Below, in pieces: positions 18,308-27,608 of a DNA stretch of 64,000 bases (position 1 is its first letter; each line of letters starts with the position of its first letter). The notes under the pieces were generated by a model. The model was not told the DNA's origin, did no database searches, and worked only from the letters and a program-made list of their open reading frames with translations. The stretch lies in the NCBI RefSeq assembly GCF_015680405.1, contig NZ_JADLJS010000008.1, positions 1-64,000 on the forward strand, in the 5' to 3' direction. The stretch is from Pseudomonas pudica (GTDB lineage: Bacteria > Pseudomonadota > Gammaproteobacteria > Pseudomonadales > Pseudomonadaceae). Position numbers and translations under genes: made by a program.

Positions 18308-18415
18308 CTGCTGGCCTCTTCGCGGGCACGCCCGCCCCCACCGTACCAACCACACCTTTTAAGTTTGTCCCACCCCTGGGAGCGGGGGGGGGCCCGCGAA
18401 GAGGCCAGTACAGAA
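18308..18415. repeat. Convergent REP pair
   Basis: Two oppositely oriented REP units (GGCCTCTTCGCGGGCACGCC and GGGAGCGGG...CCCGCGAAGAGGCC) fill the gap between the convergent sulP and FUSC-like genes. The second carries a run of nine G residues in place of the usual inner loop. Confidence 0.8.
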
Positions 18416-18418
18416 GAG

Positions 18419-19429
18419 CTAAACAGTCCGAACCCGCCGCCGATCAATCCATATGAGCATGGCGCTAGCGTACACCGACACCGCCAGAAACAGCGCCATG
18501 CGCACGGCAAAGGCGCGGTACACATCCTGCCCGCCCGCGCTGTCCTGCACCGACTGCCCCAGCAAGATCAGCATGGTCGTCAGGCAACTCACCCAATAAG
18601 CCGGGCTTTGCCTGGTATCAACCGCACGGTAGAGCCTGCGCCCCTGCCAAAGGACGAAAAGCAGCACCCACAGGAAAAACATCCACAGGTGCACGAACAG
18701 GCTCAACGCGCCCCACGTCAGTATTGCCAGCAACCCGGCCAGCAAGGTCGAGCCGATCAGCTCGCGGCTGGCATGCCGCGCGCGGGTCTCGCCGGCCTGC
18801 TGCCCCAGGCTCACTGCCTTCATGATCAGCGGCATGTACTGGTCCGGGGCAATCAGCGCCAGCAAAAAGGCCGGCATGACGATCAGCGTGGCACGCAAGG
18901 CGACCCAGCTCACCTGATCACTGTCGAGCAGAGGCGGTGCCGGTTGCGCCGGCGCATCAGCCGGCTCTGGAAACAGCACATGCGCTGCCGCGGTACCCAG
19001 CACCGCCAGCAGCATGCCTTTGGCCAGCGCTTCGACCACAGACAGTGCCAGGCTGAAGTCGCTGGTGCCGGCGGCAGCGATCATGGTCAGGCCGATCACC
19101 AGCAAATTGGCCAGCAGGCCGTTGCCCCCTTTCAGCGCATAACGCAAGGTCAGGAAGACCCCTACCCCTACCAGCAACACTCCACTCACCGGGGCATGGC
19201 GCAGCAGCGGAATCAGCAGCAACCCGCTGCCGCAAGCAAGCAGTACCAGCACCGCCAGAGCCGGTGCCGCACGCAGGGGCAAAGGCTGGCTGCGCATGGC
19301 CAGCAACAGCACCGCGAACACCGGCGCCAGAATCGGCACCGGCAGGCCGATGCCGAAACTCACCGCCAGGCACAGCGCCACGCCCCAGGCCAGGCGCAGG
19401 GCGCGCAGGCGGCGCAGCTCAATAGGCAT
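18419..19429 (-). CDS. FUSC-like (DUF2955-type) inner-membrane component of a tripartite efflux system
   Basis: 336-aa polytopic protein with about ten hydrophobic segments and an arginine-rich N-terminus (MPIELRRLRALRLAWGVAL), resembling the DUF2955/fusaric-acid-resistance permeases that export aromatic or weak acids. It overlaps the HlyD-type adaptor gene by 11 bases, and that gene overlaps the outer-membrane factor gene, so all three products probably act as one exporter (AaeAB or fusaric acid type). Substrate unknown. Confidence 0.75.
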   Translation of the reverse strand: MPIELRRLRALRLAWGVALCLAVSFGIGLPVPILAPVFAVLLLAMRSQPLPLRAAPALAVLVLLACGSGLLLIPLLRHAPVSGVLLVGVGVFLTLRYALKGGNGLLANLLVIGLTMIAAAGTSDFSLALSVVEALAKGMLLAVLGTAAAHVLFPEPADAPAQPAPPLLDSDQVSWVALRATLIVMPAFLLALIAPDQYMPLIMKAVSLGQQAGETRARHASRELIGSTLLAGLLAILTWGALSLFVHLWMFFLWVLLFVLWQGRRLYRAVDTRQSPAYWVSCLTTMLILLGQSVQDSAGGQDVYRAFAVRMALFLAVSVYASAMLIWIDRRRVRTV

Positions 19430-20516
19430 ACGACAGCCAGCTCATCAGCCACATGAACAGCCGGCCCAGCAGGTTCAATGGGTTGCCCTCGCTTGGCAGG
19501 GCCATGACTTCGGCCTGGCCGCCGACCCGCAATCCGCTCTTGTCCTGCAACTGGTCACGCTCCAGTTCGACGATCACCGGGAAGCGCTGCGCAGAGCGCA
19601 GCCACTCGCGGCTGTTCTGCACTGTCGGCAACGTGCCCGGCGGGGTACTCTGGCCCACGCTCACGCCGTAGCCGATGCTGCGAATGCGCCCCTTCAACAC
19701 CGTGCCGGGCAGCGCATCGAGCACTACCAGCACCGGGGTTTCAGGGCGCAGCCGACCGAGGTTGTTCTCGGTCATGTCGGCACTTATCCACACGTCATGG
19801 ATGGCGATCAGGGTCATCATCGGGCTGCCGGCGCCGACGTAGTGGCCAACGTCAGTGCGCAGGTCCGTGATCAGCCCGTTTGCATCGGCGCGTACAACGG
19901 TGCGCGCCAGGTCCAGCCGGGCTTTTTCCACATTGGCCGCCGCACTGCGCAGTTGGGCGTTGTCGTCCTGCGCCCCGCCCTGCTGCTCACGGGCCCGCTC
20001 CACTTCGGCACGGGCTGCCGCCACCTGGCTGATGGCCTGGTCGCGGCTGGCCTGGGCGCCCTCAAGGCGGCGCACCGAAACCGTGCCCGGGTCCTCATCG
20101 ATCAGGCGCTTGAGCCGCTCGGCGTCCTGCCGCGCCTTGCGCTCGTTGGCCTGGGCCGCCACCAGCGCCGCCTGGGCCGAGTCGATGCCAGCGGTGTGGG
20201 CGCCGATCTGCCGGCGTACCGCGTCCAGGTCGGCTTCGGCGCGGGCCAGGGCGATGCGGTACTGTTCCTGGTCCAGTTCGAACAGCACATCGCCCTTGCG
20301 TACTTCCTGGTTGTTGCCTACCGCCACACGCTTCACCTGCCCGGCCACCTCGGCACTCACCGGCACCACGTAAGCCTGCAGGCGGGCCTGCTGGGTATAA
20401 GGCGTGAAACGGTCGGCCAGCAGGTACCACAGCAGGCTCACGGCAATCAGCAGCAGCACCCAGCGCATGCCGCGATCGGCGGCTGGCGGGGGGGGCGTCG
20501 GCATGGCGTCGCTCAT
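19419..20516 (-). CDS. HlyD-family periplasmic adaptor of efflux system
   Basis: 365 aa with one N-terminal membrane segment (MRWVLLLIAVSLLWYLLADR) and then the biotinyl-lipoyl half-motifs (VSAEVAGQVKRVAVGNNQEV; KGDVLFELDQEQY). A long coiled coil rich in Ala, Arg and Glu (about residues 95-200) and the second half-motif (VRADANGLITDLRTDVGHYV) follow. EmrA/AaeA type. It overlaps its neighbours on both sides (ATGA with the OMF gene, 11 bases with the FUSC-like gene). Confidence 0.9.
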   Translation of the reverse strand: MSDAMPTPPPPAADRGMRWVLLLIAVSLLWYLLADRFTPYTQQARLQAYVVPVSAEVAGQVKRVAVGNNQEVRKGDVLFELDQEQYRIALARAEADLDAVRRQIGAHTAGIDSAQAALVAAQANERKARQDAERLKRLIDEDPGTVSVRRLEGAQASRDQAISQVAAARAEVERAREQQGGAQDDNAQLRSAAANVEKARLDLARTVVRADANGLITDLRTDVGHYVGAGSPMMTLIAIHDVWISADMTENNLGRLRPETPVLVVLDALPGTVLKGRIRSIGYGVSVGQSTPPGTLPTVQNSREWLRSAQRFPVIVELERDQLQDKSGLRVGGQAEVMALPSEGNPLNLLGRLFMWLMSWLSYAY

Positions 20517-22033
20517 TTCGTTTCACCTTGTGCATGTGCGCTGGGGGGTGGCTCGTCGAGCAGTTCGCCCCAGTCGGTGCGTTGCTGCATCTGCTTGCGG
20601 GTGGCCGGGTCGATCGGTGCGCGACTGGCGTCCCAGCCGCCGCCGAGCGCCTTGTACAACGTCACCAGGCTGCTGACGGCATTGCCCCGGCTGACCAGGT
20701 AGCCGTCCTGTTGCTGCAACAGCAGTTGCTGGGCGTCGAGCACGCGCTGGAAGTCGGCAAAGCCTTCGCGGTACTGCGAGCTGGCCAGGTTCAGCGAGCG
20801 CTGCGCGGCCTGCGAGGCCTGGTCGCGGATGCTTGCGCTCTGCAACGAACGCACCAGCCCGCTGGCGGCATCGTCGGCCTCGCGGGCGGCTTCGCGCACG
20901 CCCTGGTGATACAGCTCGATCAGCTGCTGCAAGCGGGCATCTTCCACGCGCACGGCGTTCTTGCGCCGGCCGTAGTCGAACGGGTTCCAGATCAGGCTGG
21001 GCCCGGCGGCGATGTCGAATGTGTCGGGCAGGTGATTGGCCGTGACGAAGCTCCAGCCGATGCTGCCCAGCAGGCTCAGCTGTGGATAAAGGTCGGCCTC
21101 GGCCACCCCGACCAGCGCCGACTGCGCCGCCACCGCCTGCTCGGCGGCGCGGATGTCCGGGCGACGCTGCAGCAGGCTGGCGGGCACGCCCTGCAGCACG
21201 GCACGGTCCGGCAACGGCAACTGGCCGTGGCCGGCATCCAGCTGTGGCAGCGGCCCGGGCGGCCGGCCCAATAGCGAGCACAGCACATTGCGCAGGGCAT
21301 TGAGCTGGTTCTGGAACTCGGGGATGGTGGCCTGAGTAGCCAGGTACTGGGTGCGCGCCTGTTGCCAGTCGAGTTCGTCGTTTTCGCCATGACGGAACAG
21401 CCGCTCGGTTATCTCCAGGCTACGCGCCTGGCGGCGGGCGTTTTCTTCGGCGATATCCAGCCGCGCCTCGGCGGTGCGCAGGGCAAAGTAGGTGTCAGCC
21501 ACCTGCGCACGCAACAGCAGCATGGCATCGGCGTAATTGGCCTGTGAGGCGAAGTAGGCGGCGTCGGCGCTTTCGATGGCGCGGCTGAAGCGCCCCCAGA
21601 AGTCGATTTCCCAGCCAATGTCGAAGCCCGCGCTGGATTGCCAGAACACCGAATCGCGGGCGGTGGACGTGCCGGACTGGTCCTGTTTCAGGTACAGGCT
21701 CTGGGCGCGCAGCTGCTGCAGCTGTGGATAACGCCCGGTCTGCACGATGGCCAACTGGGCGCGGGCTTCGGCAATGCGCAAGCCGGCCACGCGCAGGTTG
21801 CTGTTGTTGGCATCGGCCTCGGTGATCAAGGCGTCCAGGGCCGGGTCGGCGAACACGGCCCACCACTGGCGCAGGTCGGGCGCCGCGGCCTGCTGCCCGG
21901 CCTGCTCCAGCAGCGGGGTGTTCCAGGTGCTCAGCCACGGGTCTTGGGGCGGCTGGAAATCGGGACCGACCTGGGTACAGCCCACCAACGTGGCAGCCAG
22001 GCTCAGTGCACAACCACAGAGGCGTCCGGGCAT
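20513..22033 (-). CDS. Outer-membrane efflux lipoprotein, NodT/OprM family
   Basis: TolC-like channel for the exporter encoded downstream. The start at 22033 (MPGRLCGCALSLAATLVGCT) gives a lipoprotein signal with the lipobox LVGC, then QVGPDFQPPQDPW as in OprM/NodT proteins. Two outer-membrane-efflux domain repeats follow (about residues 60-270 and 280-460). A longer frame upstream would bury the signal peptide and is rejected. Length about 506 aa. First of the three coupled efflux genes, 13 bases after the permease gene 22047-23144. Confidence 0.9.
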   Translation of the reverse strand: MPGRLCGCALSLAATLVGCTQVGPDFQPPQDPWLSTWNTPLLEQAGQQAAAPDLRQWWAVFADPALDALITEADANNSNLRVAGLRIAEARAQLAIVQTGRYPQLQQLRAQSLYLKQDQSGTSTARDSVFWQSSAGFDIGWEIDFWGRFSRAIESADAAYFASQANYADAMLLLRAQVADTYFALRTAEARLDIAEENARRQARSLEITERLFRHGENDELDWQQARTQYLATQATIPEFQNQLNALRNVLCSLLGRPPGPLPQLDAGHGQLPLPDRAVLQGVPASLLQRRPDIRAAEQAVAAQSALVGVAEADLYPQLSLLGSIGWSFVTANHLPDTFDIAAGPSLIWNPFDYGRRKNAVRVEDARLQQLIELYHQGVREAAREADDAASGLVRSLQSASIRDQASQAAQRSLNLASSQYREGFADFQRVLDAQQLLLQQQDGYLVSRGNAVSSLVTLYKALGGGWDASRAPIDPATRKQMQQRTDWGELLDEPPPSAHAQGETK

Positions 22034-22046
22034 GGCAGGCCCTGGC

Positions 22047-23144
22047 TCACGCCGACGGCTCGACGGGGTTTTCCGGCACCTGCAGCGCCACCCATTGCCA
22101 GAACAGCACATAAGTAACGCCAAGGATCACCGGGCCGAGGAACAGGCCGATGATGCCTTTGACCACCATGCCGCCCAGCGCCCCGATCAGCACCACCGGC
22201 ATCGGCACGTCCACCCCGCGCCCCAGCAGCAGCGGCTTGAGCACGTTGTCGGCAAGCCCGGCGACGAAGGTATAGATGGCGAAGATGATGGTCGCCACGG
22301 TAAAACCTTCGACATTGAATACGTAGATTATCACCGGCACCGTGATCAACGTGGCCGGTGCCTGGGCAATCCCCAGCATGAGGATGACGATGGCCAGCAT
22401 CCCGGCCCCCGGCACCCCTTTGATGACAAAGCCGACACCGATCAGCAGCATCTGGATGAATGCGATGCCGATCACACCCTGAGCCACCGCGCGAATGGTG
22501 GCGGTGCACAGTTTGGCCAGTGGCTTGCCGCGCTCCTCGCCCGACACCCGCATGGCTATACGCTGCGCCGCGATTTCGCCGCGGTCACCGAACGCCATGA
22601 TAATGCCCGAGACGATGATCGCCGCAATGAACAACAGGAACGCGCCGCCTGCGCTGGCCGCCGCCCCCAGCACCGTGCGCCCGGCACCCTTGAGCTGGGG
22701 CATCCACTGGTTCAGCACGCCGGCCATGTTTTCCGAGGCTGCCAGCCACAGGGCATGCACCTTCGGCCCGATCAGCGGCCAGGCAGCCACCGAATCGGGA
22801 GGTGCCGGCACGGTCCAGGCCCCGCTCTTGAGCAGCGTCACCAGGCTGTCTACCGACTCGCCGATGGACATCACAACCAGGTAGATCGGCACCAGCAGCA
22901 CGACCAGTACCAGCAGAACGACCAGCGTCGCCGAAAGCCCGTCCTTGAGCCCTGTGCGGCGCTGGATGCGGCAATATAACGGGTACAAGGTCACCGCCAG
23001 GATCACCGACCACAGCATCAGCTCCAGAAACGGCTGGAACGTCTGGAAGGCGAAAACCACCAGCGCAGCCACCAGGCCGGCTTTGATGAGCACATCGAGC
23101 AAGCCCCGCGACAGGCGGCTGTCCAGCTTGATACCCGGTTGCAT
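22047..23144 (-). CDS. AI-2E family transporter (PerM/YdiK type)
   Basis: 365-aa inner-membrane protein with about seven hydrophobic segments. The family pattern is visible in the paired N-terminal helices (LDVLIKAGLVAALVVFAF, LMLWSVILAVTLYPLYCRIQ) and the C-terminal LADNVLKPLLLGRGVDVPM, then GPVILGVTYVL. Members export AI-2 or act as Na+/H+ antiporters; the name is a family label only. It lies 13 bases upstream of the OMF gene and is probably co-transcribed with the efflux operon. Confidence 0.88.
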   Translation of the reverse strand: MQPGIKLDSRLSRGLLDVLIKAGLVAALVVFAFQTFQPFLELMLWSVILAVTLYPLYCRIQRRTGLKDGLSATLVVLLVLVVLLVPIYLVVMSIGESVDSLVTLLKSGAWTVPAPPDSVAAWPLIGPKVHALWLAASENMAGVLNQWMPQLKGAGRTVLGAAASAGGAFLLFIAAIIVSGIIMAFGDRGEIAAQRIAMRVSGEERGKPLAKLCTATIRAVAQGVIGIAFIQMLLIGVGFVIKGVPGAGMLAIVILMLGIAQAPATLITVPVIIYVFNVEGFTVATIIFAIYTFVAGLADNVLKPLLLGRGVDVPMPVVLIGALGGMVVKGIIGLFLGPVILGVTYVLFWQWVALQVPENPVEPSA

Positions 23145-23183
23145 GCTTCACCTCCGAACTCCAGGTGCGCCATGTGGCGCGAT

Positions 23184-24380
23184 TCAGTGGCCCGCTTCAG
23201 GGGTTGCCCGCGAGGGGCTGTCGTCACGCAACTGCCGCGCCAGCGCCATCATTACCAATGGCACTACCGCCATCGACAAGGTGATGGCCAGCACCAGCAG
23301 GTCATGCACCTGCTGCGCCAGCACCTGATGGTCCAGCGCCAGCTTGAACACCACGAAGGCAAACTCGCCACCAGACGCCAGCACCACACCCAGGCACAAC
23401 GCCTGGGCCTGGTTGAGCCCACCCGCCATGCGCCCCAGGCCATATAGCAGCGGCAACTTGATGACCACCAGCAGCAGGGTCAGCCCCAGCACCACCAAGG
23501 GCATACCGAACAGCAGGCGCAGGTCGGCGCTCATCCCCACGCCAACGAAGAACAGCCCCAGCAGCAAACCCTTAATGGGCTCGATCTGGGTTTCCAGTTC
23601 GTGGCGGAAAGGCGACTCGGCCATCAATACACCCGCCAGAAATGCCCCCAGCGCCATCGACACACCCACGTGCTCCATCACCCAGGCGGTGCCCAGCACC
23701 ACCAGCAAGGCGGTAGCGGTCGACAGCTCGGGCAGGCCCGAACCGACTGTCCACTTGAAGACAGGAGTCAACAGGTAGCGGCCAAAGATGATCAGCACAC
23801 CTATGCCAACCACCACCGCCAGCACCGGCCAGGCACCTTCGTCGGCGGTGCTGACATCACCGCCGAGCAGCGGCACCACGGCAATCAACGGGATCGCGGC
23901 AATGTCCTGGAACAGCAGGATCGCCACGGCCAGGCGGCCGTGTGGCTTGCCCAGGTCCTTGCGCTCGGCCAGTACCTGCAGGCCAAACGCGGTGGACGAC
24001 AGCGCGAGGCCCAGGCCCAGCACGATGGCAGCCGGCTTCGACTGGCCGAACAGCCAGTACGCCAGCAGGCCAAGCACCACAGCGCTCAGGCCCACTTGTA
24101 GCGAGCCGACGCCAAACAGCGCCCGGCGCATGCTCCACAAACGCCGTGGCGACAGCTCCAGGCCGATGACGAACAGCAGCATCACCACACCCATCTCCGA
24201 CAGGCGTGCCACGTTATCCGGGTTGTTCAGCAAGCCAAATACCGATGGCCCTATCAGGATGCCCGCCAGCAGATAGCCGGGCACCGCCCCCATTTTCAAA
24301 CGCTGCGCCAGCGGTACAAGAAGCACCACGGCCAGCAGGAACACCACCGTCGCCTGCAACAGGCTGCCGTCATGTGGCAT
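23184..24380 (-). CDS. CPA2-family cation:proton antiporter (KefB/RosB-like membrane domain)
   Basis: 398 aa with 12-13 hydrophobic segments and typical CPA2 signatures: GYLLAGILIGPSVFGLL (residues about 35-51), LSEMGVVMLLFVIGLELSPR and SSTAFGLQVLAER. It lacks the C-terminal TrkA-N domain of KefB/KefC and is therefore a membrane-only member. It lies 36 bases after the ppk2 stop on the same strand. Ion specificity (K+ or Na+) cannot be read. Confidence 0.85.
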   Translation of the reverse strand: MPHDGSLLQATVVFLLAVVLLVPLAQRLKMGAVPGYLLAGILIGPSVFGLLNNPDNVARLSEMGVVMLLFVIGLELSPRRLWSMRRALFGVGSLQVGLSAVVLGLLAYWLFGQSKPAAIVLGLGLALSSTAFGLQVLAERKDLGKPHGRLAVAILLFQDIAAIPLIAVVPLLGGDVSTADEGAWPVLAVVVGIGVLIIFGRYLLTPVFKWTVGSGLPELSTATALLVVLGTAWVMEHVGVSMALGAFLAGVLMAESPFRHELETQIEPIKGLLLGLFFVGVGMSADLRLLFGMPLVVLGLTLLLVVIKLPLLYGLGRMAGGLNQAQALCLGVVLASGGEFAFVVFKLALDHQVLAQQVHDLLVLAITLSMAVVPLVMMALARQLRDDSPSRATPEAGH

Positions 24381-24416
24381 AGGCTCGCACCCTCGCTGCT
24401 CCCCCGCGGGGAAAGA

Positions 24417-25235
24417 TCAGAAACGCTCTTCGACGACTTTGAATGGGTAGTTGACCGCCTTGTATTTGCCGATCTTGCCGCGCTTGGGCAATTTCACCTG
24501 CCCGTCGCTGGTGATGTCCTTGTAGGGGATGCGCGTCAGCAGATGGCTGATGATATTCAGCCGGGCACGGCGCTTGTCGTTGGAATGGGCCATGAACCAC
24601 GGCGCCCAGGACGAATCGGAGGCGGCGAACATGTCGTCGCGGGCCCGGGTGTATTCATCCCAGCGGGTGTACGACTTGAGGTCCATCGGCGACAGCTTCC
24701 ACAGCTTGCGGCCATCGTTGATGCGGTCCTGCAGGCGGCGGGTCTGCTCTTCGGCGCTGACCTCCAGCCAGTACTTGATGAGGATGATCCCCGACTCGAC
24801 CATCATCTTTTCGAACAGCGGCACCACGGTGAGAAACTTGCTGCTCTGTTCTTCGCTGCAGAAGCCCATCACCCGCTCGACACCGGCGCGGTTGTACCAG
24901 CTGCGGTCGAAGATCACTACCTCGCCTGCGGCAGGCAGGTGGCCCAGGTAGCGTTGCACATACATCTGGGTCTTTTCCCGCTCGGTCGGTGCCGGCAGCG
25001 CCACCACGCGGAATACTCGCGGGCTGACGCGCTCGGTAATGGCCTTGATGGTACCGCCCTTGCCGGCGCCATCGCGGCCCTCGAAGACAATGCACACCTT
25101 CAGGCCCTTGGCCACCACCCACTCCTGCAGCTTCACCAGTTCCACATGCAGCTGCTTGAGTTCCTTCTCGTACGCCTTGCCGCCCAGTTTCTCCGGCTGG
25201 TCCTTGGGGTCTTTCTTCCTGGACGACTTCGACAT
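24417..25235 (-). CDS. ppk2: Polyphosphate kinase 2
   Basis: 272-aa one-domain PPK2, which phosphorylates nucleoside diphosphates (or monophosphates in other classes) with polyphosphate. Walker A is GRDGAGKGG (about residue 54), the Walker B/lid region shows FDRSWYNRAGVERVMGF, and the C-terminal region has WAPWFMAHSNDKRRARLN. Start 25235 is preceded by AGGAG. Length and motifs fit single-domain class I enzymes (NDP-preferring), but the class is inferred. Upstream lies a REP pair. Confidence 0.92.
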   Translation of the reverse strand: MSKSSRKKDPKDQPEKLGGKAYEKELKQLHVELVKLQEWVVAKGLKVCIVFEGRDGAGKGGTIKAITERVSPRVFRVVALPAPTEREKTQMYVQRYLGHLPAAGEVVIFDRSWYNRAGVERVMGFCSEEQSSKFLTVVPLFEKMMVESGIILIKYWLEVSAEEQTRRLQDRINDGRKLWKLSPMDLKSYTRWDEYTRARDDMFAASDSSWAPWFMAHSNDKRRARLNIISHLLTRIPYKDITSDGQVKLPKRGKIGKYKAVNYPFKVVEERF

Positions 25236-25366
25236 GGCACTCTCCTGAGGGCGAATGAAGAGTCAGTATGGTCGATCCATGGCAGTTTGCCGCTTCGCTT
25301 GTGGATTTCGCTGGCTTGCTTCTATCTCATTGATTCTGCGGGTGCTTATGGGTGTTCCGGGGAGGG

Positions 25367-25441
25367 TGTGGGAGCGGGTTTACCCGCGAATACGTCATTG
25401 AAGCTACCGACGCATTCGCGGGTGAACCCGCTCCCACAGGG
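25367..25441. repeat. REP pair (inverted)
   Basis: GTGTGGGAGCGGGTTTACCC and the opposite GCGGGTGAACCCGCTCCCAC separated by about 35 bases form a long hairpin between the ycaC-like gene and ppk2. The rest of the roughly 230-base gap contains nothing recognisable. Confidence 0.85.
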
Positions 25442-25464
25442 TATGCGATGCCTTCGTGGCCAGA

Positions 25465-26085
25465 TTACTTGGCCAGTTTGTTGTAGCTGGTCATCAGGTT
25501 GCGGTAGTCCGGAATATGGTTGGAGAAAAGGGTTCCCAGCCCTTCGATATCGTTGCGCCAGTCACGATGCAGCTCGCAGGCCACGCCGAACCAGGTCATC
25601 AGTTGCGCCCCGGCGGCCTCCATGCGCCGCCAGGCCGAGTCACGAGTCAGTTCGTTGAAGGTGCCGGAGGCATCGGTGACGACGAATACCTCGAAGCCCT
25701 CCTCCAGCGCCGACAGTGCCGGGAAGGCCACGCACACTTCGGTCACCACGCCGGCGATCAGCAACTGCTTCTTGCCGGTGGCCTTGACGGCCTTGACGAA
25801 GTCCTCGTTGTCCCAGGCGTTGATGTTGCCAGGCCGGGCGATGTACGGGGCGTCGGGGAACTGCTCTTTCAGTTCGGGCACCAGCGGGCCGTTGGGGCCC
25901 GTCTCGAAACTGGTGGTGAGAATGGTCGGCAGCTTGAAGTACTTGGCCAGGTCCGACAGGGCCAGGACGTTGTTCTTGAAGCGGTCGGGGTCTATGTCCC
26001 TTACCAGCGAGAGCAGGCCGGTCTGGTGGTCGACCAGAAGCACGGCGGCGTTGTTCTTGTCCAGACGCTTGTATTGAAAGGCCAT
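25465..26085 (-). CDS. Isochorismatase-family hydrolase, YcaC type
   Basis: 206-aa cysteine hydrolase. The Asp of the triad lies in VLLVDHQTGLL (about residue 20), the Lys in the central region, and the catalytic Cys in AGVVTEVCVAFPAL (about residue 118). Length and sequence resemble E. coli YcaC, whose substrate is unknown. Start 26085 has AAGGAG at good distance. It stands 125 bases downstream of doeD on the same strand, so whether it belongs to the ectoine operon is uncertain. Confidence 0.88.
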   Translation of the reverse strand: MAFQYKRLDKNNAAVLLVDHQTGLLSLVRDIDPDRFKNNVLALSDLAKYFKLPTILTTSFETGPNGPLVPELKEQFPDAPYIARPGNINAWDNEDFVKAVKATGKKQLLIAGVVTEVCVAFPALSALEEGFEVFVVTDASGTFNELTRDSAWRRMEAAGAQLMTWFGVACELHRDWRNDIEGLGTLFSNHIPDYRNLMTSYNKLAK

Positions 26086-26210
26086 GACGGTTCTCCTTGC
26101 TTCAGCGGGTTGGGAATATCAGCGTAGGCAAGGATGAAAGGTGGATGGGACCGTCAGTCGGTTCGCCTGCCGAGGCCGGCGATGGGGCCGCATGGCGGCC
26201 CCTGCAATAC

Positions 26211-27596
26211 TCAGCCGAGCACCTTGCCAGCCACCTCATCGACCGCCGCCTTGGTGATGGCGACGATCTTTTCGGCATCCTCCTGGTTCAGCACCAACGG
26301 CGGTGCAAAGCCGAGAATGTCACCATGCGGCATGGCCCGGGCGATCATCCCCCGCTCAAGGCACGCTGCCGACACCTGTGGCCCGACTTTCAACGCCGGG
26401 TCGAACGCCGTGCGCGCCTCGCGATCGGCCATGAACTCGACTGCGCAAAGCATGCCGTCACCCCTTACTTCACCCACCAGCGGGTGGCCTTCGAAGGTTT
26501 CGCGCATGCGCCGGTTCAGGTAAGCCCCCACCACTTCGGCGTTCTCGGTCAGGTTCTCGCGCTCGAGAATATCCAGGTTGGCCAGCGCCGCCGCCGCGCA
26601 GATCGGGTGCCCGGAGTAGGTCCAGCCGTGGCCCATGGGGCCGGCCTTCTGCGAGCCTTCTTCGATCACGTTCCACACCTTCTCGCCAACGATCACGGCC
26701 GACAGGGGCGCATAGGCGCTGGTCAGGCCCTTGGCCGTGGTGATCAGGTCCGGGCGAATGTCGTAGCGCTGGCTGCCCATCTTCGAGCCCAGGCGGCCGA
26801 AGGCGCACACCACTTCGTCGGCGATCAACAGCACGTCGTAGCGATCGAGCACGGCCTGGATAGCCTTCCAGTAGCCCTTGGGCGGCACGATGATGCCACC
26901 GGTGCCCATCAGCGGCTCGCCAATGAAAGCGGCGACGGTATCGGGCCCTTCGGCCAGGATCAGTTGCTCCAGTTCGTCGGCGCAATAGCGCACGAAGGCC
27001 TGCTCATCCATGCCGGCCGGTGCCTTGCGGTACCAGTGCGGGCAGACCGTATGCTTGACGCCTTCCACCGGCAGGTCGAAATGCTGATGGAAGCTGGGCA
27101 GGCCGGTAAGGCTGCCGGTCATGATGCCCGAGCCGTGATAGCCGCGGTCGCGAGAGATGATCTTCTTCTTGAGTGGGCGGCCGAGGATGTTGTTGTAGTA
27201 GCGCACCAGCTTGACCTGGGTCTCGTTGGCATCGGAACCCGACAGGCCGTAATAGACCTTTTTCATCCCGGCCGGCGCCCAGTCGATGATGCGGCTGGAA
27301 AGCTCGATGATCGCCTCGGTCGAGTGGCCGACGTAGGTGTGGTAATACGCCAGCTCCTTGGCCTGGCGATGGATGGCGTCAGCGACCTCGGTACGCCCGT
27401 AACCGATGTTCACGCAGTAAAGGCCGGCGAAGGCATCGATCAGTTCGCGGCCTTCATGGTCACGCAGGCGGATGCCCTCGGCACCGGTGATGATCCGGCC
27501 CTTGAGCGCGCCGCTGGCGTGGTCATGGGCGTGGGTCGAGGGGTGCATGAAGTGGGCGCGGTCCTGTTCGAACAGCTGGCTGAATTCTTGGCTCAT
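26211..27596 (-). CDS. doeD: L-2,4-diaminobutyrate aminotransferase (class III, ectoine degradation)
   Basis: PLP-dependent class III aminotransferase, 461 aa. The PLP lysine lies in LITTAKGLTSAYAPLS and the cofactor Asp in LLIADEVVCAFGR; MKKVYYGLSGSDANETQVKL is the typical substrate/PLP phosphate region. By context it should convert diaminobutyrate to aspartate semialdehyde (DoeD). ATG 27596 is chosen because AAGGAG lies eight bases upstream; the in-frame GTG at 27605 is too close to it. Twelve bases follow the doeC stop. Sequence alone would also allow other omega-amino acids. Confidence 0.8.
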   Translation of the reverse strand: MSQEFSQLFEQDRAHFMHPSTHAHDHASGALKGRIITGAEGIRLRDHEGRELIDAFAGLYCVNIGYGRTEVADAIHRQAKELAYYHTYVGHSTEAIIELSSRIIDWAPAGMKKVYYGLSGSDANETQVKLVRYYNNILGRPLKKKIISRDRGYHGSGIMTGSLTGLPSFHQHFDLPVEGVKHTVCPHWYRKAPAGMDEQAFVRYCADELEQLILAEGPDTVAAFIGEPLMGTGGIIVPPKGYWKAIQAVLDRYDVLLIADEVVCAFGRLGSKMGSQRYDIRPDLITTAKGLTSAYAPLSAVIVGEKVWNVIEEGSQKAGPMGHGWTYSGHPICAAAALANLDILERENLTENAEVVGAYLNRRMRETFEGHPLVGEVRGDGMLCAVEFMADREARTAFDPALKVGPQVSAACLERGMIARAMPHGDILGFAPPLVLNQEDAEKIVAITKAAVDEVAGKVLG

Positions 27597-27608
27597 GGCA
27601 AACACTCC